9,912 nucleotides of DNA, from positions 1 through 9,912 of the forward strand of contig CAZSEZ010000149.1 in the NCBI GenBank assembly GCA_964606015.1, given 5' to 3'. The notes below the pieces were generated by a model. The model was not told the origin of the DNA, did not search any database, and saw only the letters and a program-made list of their open reading frames with translations. How positions within the stretch are numbered: the stretch's first letter is position 1; the number at the start of each line of letters is the position of its first letter. Positions 6,122-9,912 of the stretch are shown piece after piece. Position numbers and translations under genes: made by a program. This stretch comes from Hyella sp964606015. Lineage in GTDB: Bacteria > Cyanobacteriota > Cyanobacteriia > Cyanobacteriales > Xenococcaceae.

Positions 6122-6748
6122 TTGGTAAAACTAGGTAAATTACTGCAATCAAAGTTTGTCATCATCGGGGTAATGGTTTTGTCACTTACTCTGTTTTCGG
6201 CTGCTTTTGCTACAGGCAAACAGGCTATTTTCTTGCCTGGGGAAACCTCGAATGGTCATGTTTTGTTTGAGACTTCTTGCAAATCTTGTCATGAGGGTTT
6301 TAAGCCTGTCTCTAATGAGACTTGTAACCGTTGCCATGAAGCGGAAATGGCGAAGGATATGCATGGCGAGAAGAAGTTTCGCGATCCCCGGTGGGCTGAA
6401 TTACGGGAAAAACTAGACGTTTTGACTTGTACTGCTTGTCATGAAGAGCACGTGCATATGTTTGGACGAGGAGTACACCTCAAACCTGACTTGTGTATGG
6501 CTTGCCATCAGGGTGTTATTGAAGGTGAACTAGCTAGTCATGATAGCTTTACACCGGATGGTTGTTGGACTGGTGGGTGCCACAATTACCACGATCATCG
6601 TTCGATATCTACTGGCTTCCTGAGCAAAAATATCGATCAGCCGTGGATATTGCCAAAGCCTGGACTGCCTAATCGTAGTGTAGAAGCAAAGTTAGATGAT
6701 GCTCCTGAAGCGGATTTAATCGAGGCTTTCCTCAAGGAGGCAGGATGA
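6119..6748 (+). CDS. Pentahaem c-type cytochrome, exported
   Basis: The 209-residue protein has a signal peptide or anchor: Lys4, Lys7 and Lys12, a hydrophobic core 13-30, and a possible cleavage site AFA at 29-31. Five haem c sites follow: C54KSCH58, C69NRCH73, C104TACH108, C126MACH130 and C149WTGGCH155. The last is a CX4CH site, a variant known from tetrahaem cytochromes c3. Eight other histidines (47, 82, 111, 113, 120, 141, 158, 160) are enough for bis-His ligation of all five haems. About 50 C-terminal residues lack cysteine. It should act in the periplasm or lumen as an electron-transfer protein; partner and direction are unknown. NapC/NrfH proteins are a possible distant comparison because of the N-terminal hydrophobic segment. 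The TTG start is set by a GGAG 8 nt upstream. The stop codon overlaps the ATG of the hexahaem gene (ATGA). Confidence 0.88.
   Translation: MLVKLGKLLQSKFVIIGVMVLSLTLFSAAFATGKQAIFLPGETSNGHVLFETSCKSCHEGFKPVSNETCNRCHEAEMAKDMHGEKKFRDPRWAELREKLDVLTCTACHEEHVHMFGRGVHLKPDLCMACHQGVIEGELASHDSFTPDGCWTGGCHNYHDHRSISTGFLSKNIDQPWILPKPGLPNRSVEAKLDDAPEADLIEAFLKEAG
6734..6747 (+). promoter_or_regulatory. Strong ribosome site of hexahaem gene inside pentahaem gene
   Basis: AAGGAGG (6734-6740) lies within the last codons of the pentahaem gene, 4 nt before the ATG at 6745. Together with the ATGA overlap (6745-6748) it indicates coupled translation of the two cytochromes. Confidence 0.65.
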
Positions 6749-7560
6749 TTAAACTGCAAATGCGGAAGTTGGCGGGCACACTATTGTCTAGTTTTCTGTT
6801 GATCGTACTTCTACTGGGCTTTAATGGTTTATGGCTGGCTGAAGCCCAGGCCAGTGGCCTTTCTAAGAGTCAGCTGAAGGAGATCGAGCAGCAATGGCAA
6901 GGTAGTGCTCATGCTTTAGCAGAGGTTAACTGTTCTAGTTGCCACCAGGACGAAGCAACTAAAAAGGTGGTGGCTAAGCCTCCAGTTGAAAGCTGTCGTA
7001 GCTGTCATGAGAACTCTGTCGATACCTTCCTTTTGGGTAAACACGGGATTCGAACTCTAGAAGGGATTTCTCCTTTGACTCCTGCAATGGCTCATATCCC
7101 TATGAAAAAGGGTGTGGAAAAATTGGAGATGAATTGCAATACTTGCCATGATGTTCATTCGGTGAATACTGCGGTGGCTGCTACTGACTCCTGCTTGACT
7201 TGTCACAATGATCAGCATTCTCTTAACTACAAAGAATCTCCTCATGCCAAGTTAGTTAGTAATCTGAACGAGCTACCTCGCCCCAATGAAGGAGCTGTTA
7301 CTTGTGCTACTTGCCACTTACCCCGAACCAAAGTGGGCAAGACTGTGATGGTCAACCACAACAACACTTATAACCTGCTACCCCGCGATCGCATGGTTAA
7401 AGATGTCTGTTTAAACTGTCATGGTCTGGAACATGCCTACAACAGTATTTTCGACGATGAACTTGTCGAAACAAATTTTGCTCAGATGCCTACTCAAAAG
7501 ATGGAATCCTTTGACCTGGTTCGTGCTTTAGAGAAGAAAAGATCGAGCAAAGCCGAGTAA
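6745..7560 (+). CDS. Hexahaem c-type cytochrome, exported
   Basis: The 271-residue protein starts with a signal peptide (Lys3, Arg7, Lys8; hydrophobic 10-31; probable cleavage after AEA 32-34 or AQA 34-36). Six CXXCH sites follow: C63SSCH67, C84RSCH88, C131NTCH135, C150LTCH154, C187ATCH191 and C222LNCH226. Eight further histidines (56, 100, 117, 138, 158, 167, 205, 230) suffice for bis-His ligation of every haem, leaving no obvious five-coordinate catalytic haem. The order Ser-x-His-Ala before haem 1, GKH after haem 2, CxTCHDVH, a late CATCH with a distant His, and a final CLNCH recall the octahaem hydroxylamine oxidoreductase/multihaem superfamily, but no P460-type tyrosine can be assigned. 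The C-terminal 40 residues are charged and haem-free. It probably forms an electron-transfer complex with the pentahaem protein, whose gene overlaps by 4 bp. Confidence 0.88.
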   Translation: MIKLQMRKLAGTLLSSFLLIVLLLGFNGLWLAEAQASGLSKSQLKEIEQQWQGSAHALAEVNCSSCHQDEATKKVVAKPPVESCRSCHENSVDTFLLGKHGIRTLEGISPLTPAMAHIPMKKGVEKLEMNCNTCHDVHSVNTAVAATDSCLTCHNDQHSLNYKESPHAKLVSNLNELPRPNEGAVTCATCHLPRTKVGKTVMVNHNNTYNLLPRDRMVKDVCLNCHGLEHAYNSIFDDELVETNFAQMPTQKMESFDLVRALEKKRSSKAE

Positions 7561-7561
7561 T

Positions 7562-7575
7562 CCAGAATTATCTGG
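7562..7575. repeat. Small hairpin after hexahaem gene
   Basis: CCAGA-ATTA-TCTGG forms a 5-bp stem with a 4-nt loop directly after the TAA. There is no T-run behind it, so it is more likely an intercistronic stem that affects message stability than a terminator. Confidence 0.3.
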
Positions 7576-7621
7576 TTATTCAACCTCACTCAATCAAATT
7601 AGAACTGGATTTATCCTAACA

Positions 7622-8275
7622 ATGAACAATATCCTTCGTACAATAAAAACCAGAACCATTGGTTTGGTAGCTGTGGCTCTAACAGTTGCTTTTACTGCGA
7701 TCGCTTGTAGTGGCGGTGGCGGTGGTGGAACTGGAACTGCCCAAGTAGGGATTGCTCCTGAGACAGTTGTAGACTACATTCACACTGTTCTTTTGGCAGA
7801 TCGTACTGCATACACCAAACATGTTATCAACCGACTCACCAAGCTAGAAGGTAAAGACAAGCCTAATGGTGTAGTTGATGTTGAAGCTACTGAATTTTGG
7901 AAAGATACCGATGGTATTCCCTTACCAGCCCAAATGTTCCGCCTGGGCTCAGAGGTAGCTCTAGAAAAGACTACAGACTTTACCTACAACCTAATTTCTA
8001 CTTGGAATATCAACGATAGCCACAAACCAAAAACTGAGTTTGAGAAAAAGGCAATGGAAGCCGTTAACGAAACTGGCGAACCCTACAAAGATTATCAAGA
8101 GATTGGTGGTCAGACTTACTTCTCTGCTCTTTATCCTGATAAAGCCGTAGCAGAAGCTTGTGCATCTTGCCACAATACTCACCCTGTTCACTTAGAGCGT
8201 TATCCTGACAAGGTTTTTGAGTTAAACGATGTTATGGGTGGAATTATCATCAACCTTCCTGTAGACCAATCCTAG
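7622..8275 (+). CDS. Monohaem c-type lipoprotein with Tll0287-like (DUF3365) domain
   Basis: The 217-residue protein begins with a lipoprotein signal: basic n-region (Arg6, Lys9, Arg11), hydrophobic 13-27 and lipobox-like A26-I-A-C29, followed by a six-glycine tether (31-36). The rest resembles the Tll0287-like/DUF3365 family, a PAS-like fold carrying one haem c; the haem site C180ASCH184 sits near the end, followed by HPVHLERYPDKVFELNDVMGG as in relatives. The Tll0287 structure from Thermosynechococcus is reported, from memory, to have His/Cys axial ligation. Here the only cysteines are 29 (to be lipidated) and the two of the CXXCH, so a Cys ligand seems unavailable; His54 or His67 are candidates instead. 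It may act as a membrane-tethered redox carrier or redox/gas sensor. It follows the hexahaem gene by 61 bp; no strong Shine-Dalgarno sequence. Confidence 0.85.
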   Translation: MNNILRTIKTRTIGLVAVALTVAFTAIACSGGGGGGTGTAQVGIAPETVVDYIHTVLLADRTAYTKHVINRLTKLEGKDKPNGVVDVEATEFWKDTDGIPLPAQMFRLGSEVALEKTTDFTYNLISTWNINDSHKPKTEFEKKAMEAVNETGEPYKDYQEIGGQTYFSALYPDKAVAEACASCHNTHPVHLERYPDKVFELNDVMGGIIINLPVDQS

Positions 8276-8299
8276 AATTAGTTTTCAGTCTATAAATTG

Positions 8300-8344
8300 G
8301 GGTGGGCATTACACCGTATTTAGATGGTTGTACGTTGCCCACCT
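8300..8344. terminator. Long GC-rich hairpin between lipoprotein and cytochrome b genes
   Basis: GGTGGGCA (8301-8308) and TGCCCACC (8336-8343) pair perfectly; inside, TACACC (8310-8315) and GGTTGTA (8326-8332) pair with one bulged base. A T-rich stretch (TTCTTTTATTT) follows. It may be an intrinsic or partial terminator that lowers expression of the last gene. GGTGGGCA/TGCCCACC palindromes are also common dispersed elements in cyanobacterial intergenic DNA, so it may be a repeat copy. Confidence 0.5.
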
Positions 8345-8389
8345 TCTTTTATTTATCTCTAAGTTTTTTTCAAAATTGATGGCAACCCT

Positions 8390-9001
8390 ATGAAGCCTAA
8401 ATTTTCCACTCTAGTTATCCTGATCTTTATCTCTGCGGCAATTTTGGCTCCTTTCGCTCTAAGTAGCTGGTATGAGCCAATCCTTCGCGAACAGTCTTTT
8501 GACTTATTGATGTTTTTCGAAGGCAACCTTTATAAACAGATTACTGGTTATGTCTGTCTGGTTTTCGCTTTACTAGAAGTAGCATTAGTAGCCCGCAAGC
8601 GTGGTCGAGGTTGGATTGTTAAAGTCAAGGTTCCTGGCTCGATTCAATTTTGGCGTAAACTACATGTATTTTTAGGTGTAGGCTTAATTGCTGTTGTTTT
8701 GGTCCATACAATCGGGCTGAATGGTCTGAATTTTAATGCGATTTTTTTATGGGTCTTTTTTGCAGTTAGCCTTTCGGCACTGATGGGGGTTACTGCCGAA
8801 ACAGGTATTGTTGAATCTCCTCAAAGAAGATTTTTTAGCTGGGTGAGTAATAGTAGTATGGATGCTAAGGCTGTTCCCGGAGTTTCTAAAAGTACTTTAA
8901 TTCGTAACCTGAGAAGTTTTTGGCTAGGGACTCACATTATCTTGACGGCAATATTTTTTGTGATGTTGGGGTTTCACATTTTTCTGACTTATCACTACTA
9001 G
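8390..9001 (+). CDS. Five-helix membrane dihaem b-type cytochrome (ferric-reductase-like)
   Basis: The 203-residue protein has membrane segments near 8-24, 50-68, 92-110, 117-136 and 180-200. Positive residues at the N-terminus, after helix 2 (RKRGRG, 69-74) and in the loop before helix 5 (Arg146, Arg147, Lys160, Lys167, Arg172, Arg175) place these parts in the cytoplasm. Two pairs, His92-X13-His106 and His182-X13-His196, lie in helices 3 and 5, which run parallel in this topology. His92/His182 and His106/His196 can therefore bind two stacked haems b, as in cytochrome b and ferric reductase/NOX proteins. No flavin or NAD(P)H domain is present. Likely role: carrying electrons across the membrane between cytoplasm or quinone and the c-type proteins encoded upstream. 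It follows the lipoprotein gene by 114 bp with a hairpin between them. Exact family not identified. Confidence 0.8.
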   Translation: MKPKFSTLVILIFISAAILAPFALSSWYEPILREQSFDLLMFFEGNLYKQITGYVCLVFALLEVALVARKRGRGWIVKVKVPGSIQFWRKLHVFLGVGLIAVVLVHTIGLNGLNFNAIFLWVFFAVSLSALMGVTAETGIVESPQRRFFSWVSNSSMDAKAVPGVSKSTLIRNLRSFWLGTHIILTAIFFVMLGFHIFLTYHY

Positions 9002-9043
9002 AAAGTAAAAATTGCTCGTAGTAATTGGTTGATCTAAATTTAT

Positions 9044-9781
9044 TTATATCGGGCCTAGCTTTTTGGTGAGGATATCAGTAACATTTACTTTCTCTGTTGA
9101 GAGAAACTGATACTTATTTGTGATTTCTTTCTGAAAACCATTGATGGATTTAACCATCAGTAAGTCTGGTTGTTGCTCAGACCATGAATAATCAATAATC
9201 TTCTCCCAAGTTGTTGCAGTAGATGCCATCCAAAGTCCGCGATCGCGAATCTCTAACTTTGCCCAGCTTGATAAAATATAGGAAATCACATTGGATAACA
9301 GCCAAATTACTAAGCAGGCTCCACAAATATAAGAATTGATTTCTATCCCGCCAAAAGTGGTAGTTGCAAATATGTCTGAACTAAAGAATCTGTTTTTAGC
9401 TTGAGGAAGTATCCAGATCAGAGCAATAAAAATTAAAAGGAGAGAAACATCATTGAACGGAGAAGTATACTGCGATGCAAAGAGAATTTCTCCTAGATTA
9501 TTTCTTCTTTTAACCACATTATTCCAACTAAAGAAGGGAATAATTCCAAGACCTAATATAAGACCCATAATTGAATAATCTTCAAAAATCTGAGGCAAAA
9601 GACGAGGAATAGTAATTATTGGAAGGAAATAAAATACAGTTATTATTAGCTTCTTAAGTTCTACTGAAGATCCAAAGAAAGGACTCAACAAAATTAAAAT
9701 CTTGGTTGTAACAACCCAAGACCAGTAAGCTCCAAAAGCGATAGTATAGGCGATAATTAAAGGATACGACGAAGAAGTCAT
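9044..9781 (-). CDS. Unrecognised membrane protein with DUF5673-like C-terminal domain
   Basis: The 245-residue protein has about five hydrophobic segments: 8-32, 45-66, 70-86, 112-126 and 150-171. A soluble C-terminal part (172-245) begins LEIRDRGLW (176-184) and continues with W192-EKII-D-YSW200, a pattern of DUF5673-like/bacterial PH-like domains (E-x-R-x-x-G, then W--I--Y-W, ending in a helix that here reads VNVTDILTKKL). This assignment is from memory of the pattern and is tentative. No catalytic motif is seen. The gene is convergent with the cytochrome b gene (42 bp apart), so it is not part of that cluster. Its start ATG is the complement of 9779-9781; the upstream 131 bp have no clear promoter. 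Confidence 0.75.
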   Translation of the reverse strand: MTSSSYPLIIAYTIAFGAYWSWVVTTKILILLSPFFGSSVELKKLIITVFYFLPIITIPRLLPQIFEDYSIMGLILGLGIIPFFSWNNVVKRRNNLGEILFASQYTSPFNDVSLLLIFIALIWILPQAKNRFFSSDIFATTTFGGIEINSYICGACLVIWLLSNVISYILSSWAKLEIRDRGLWMASTATTWEKIIDYSWSEQQPDLLMVKSINGFQKEITNKYQFLSTEKVNVTDILTKKLGPI

Positions 9782-9912
9782 CAGTAGAAATATACAGTTG
9801 TAGTTATCGCTCCAGTTTAAACTTGTTATCTTCTAGATGTCTTTTACTAGTGATCACAGCTAGGGCGTGTCACCAATTAGATTTAGGGCAGACAAATCCT
9901 TAAACTAGATCT
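9782..9912. other. Upstream DNA of the minus-strand membrane protein gene
   Basis: No gene is seen. A perfect 10-bp palindrome AGTTTAAACT lies at 9814-9823, about 33 nt before the start codon on the minus strand. The promoter must be here or beyond the window, but no good hexamer pair was found. Confidence 0.3.

Larger units (their letters stand above)
1635..9246. repeat. HIP1 octamers (GCGATCGC), eight dispersed copies
   Basis: Exact copies lie at 1635-1642, 1953-1960, 2102-2109, 3029-3036, 4823-4830, 7385-7392, 7697-7704 and 9239-9246. HIP1 is a highly over-represented palindrome of cyanobacterial genomes. All copies are inside genes, including the hexahaem and lipoprotein genes, so the haem cluster shows the same genomic signature as its surroundings. 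Confidence 0.9.

Noticed and set aside
5881..6219. Possible 112-residue minus-strand gene across the globin/pentahaem junction
   Set aside because: It is antisense to two well-supported genes and its translation has no recognisable features.
6182..6416. Short frames inside the pentahaem gene on both strands
   Set aside because: The true frame carries five haem motifs and a signal sequence; the others are out-of-frame readings.
6173..6748. ATG 6173 as start of the pentahaem gene
   Set aside because: It would remove the basic n-region and much of the hydrophobic core of the signal sequence, whereas TTG 6119 has GGAG at ideal spacing.
7057..7245. Short minus-strand frame inside the hexahaem gene
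   Set aside because: Antisense to a region with two CXXCH motifs in frame; no ribosome site.
6745..7560. Naming the hexahaem protein a hydroxylamine oxidoreductase or nitrite reductase
   Set aside because: It has six haems instead of eight or five, enough histidines to close every haem, and no identifiable catalytic lysine-type CXXCK or cross-linking tyrosine.
7991..8191. Short minus-strand frame inside the Tll0287-like lipoprotein gene
   Set aside because: Antisense to the conserved haem domain; no independent support.
1..9912. CRISPR array, tRNA, rRNA or insertion sequence
   Set aside because: No regularly spaced repeats, cloverleaf-like sequence, or transposase frame with terminal repeats was seen by eye.

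Overview
The window looks like chromosomal DNA of a cyanobacterium. Eight copies of the cyanobacterial HIP1 octamer GCGATCGC can be read (about 0.15 expected by chance in this length). The gene families also fit: a DesC-type acyl-lipid desaturase, a Tll0287-like haem lipoprotein and a PstA permease. The base composition is moderately AT-rich by eye. The genus cannot be fixed from this; a filamentous or baeocystous freshwater or soil lineage is possible but is only a guess.

Layout, left half (1-5202): a tRNA 2'-phosphotransferase gene (kptA) faces a delta-9 desaturase gene (desC), with a hairpin between them. desC is divergent from a PLP-dependent methionine gamma-lyase/aluminium-resistance family gene. 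Next comes a solitary phosphate permease gene, pstA, with no pstC or pstB beside it but with Pho-box-like repeats and a -10 in front. After 345 bp of AT-rich DNA without a convincing gene, a small conserved-looking unknown gene is coupled (TAATG) to a Nudix hydrolase gene.

Right half (5480-9001): five genes on the plus strand, all encoding haem proteins. They are (1) a globin with a C-terminal membrane tail, (2) a secreted or anchored pentahaem cytochrome c, (3) a hexahaem cytochrome c overlapping it by 4 bp, (4) a monohaem lipoprotein with a Tll0287-like (DUF3365) domain, and (5) a five-helix membrane protein with two His-X13-His pairs, which is the pattern of a dihaem b cytochrome. Predicted total: 15 haems (12 c-type, 3 b-type). 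Topology reasoning puts the b-type protein across the membrane as an electron conduit, the c-type proteins on its periplasmic (or lumenal) side, and the globin most likely on the cytoplasmic face. This is the most striking content of the window: multihaem c cytochromes of this kind are uncommon in cyanobacteria, and I know of no described system with this gene set. A role in nitric oxide, hydroxylamine or nitrite redox chemistry, or in a trans-membrane electron sink, is inference only.

Right end (9044-9781): a convergent gene on the minus strand encodes an unrecognised membrane protein with a C-terminal soluble domain resembling DUF5673. No tRNA, rRNA, CRISPR array or insertion sequence was seen.
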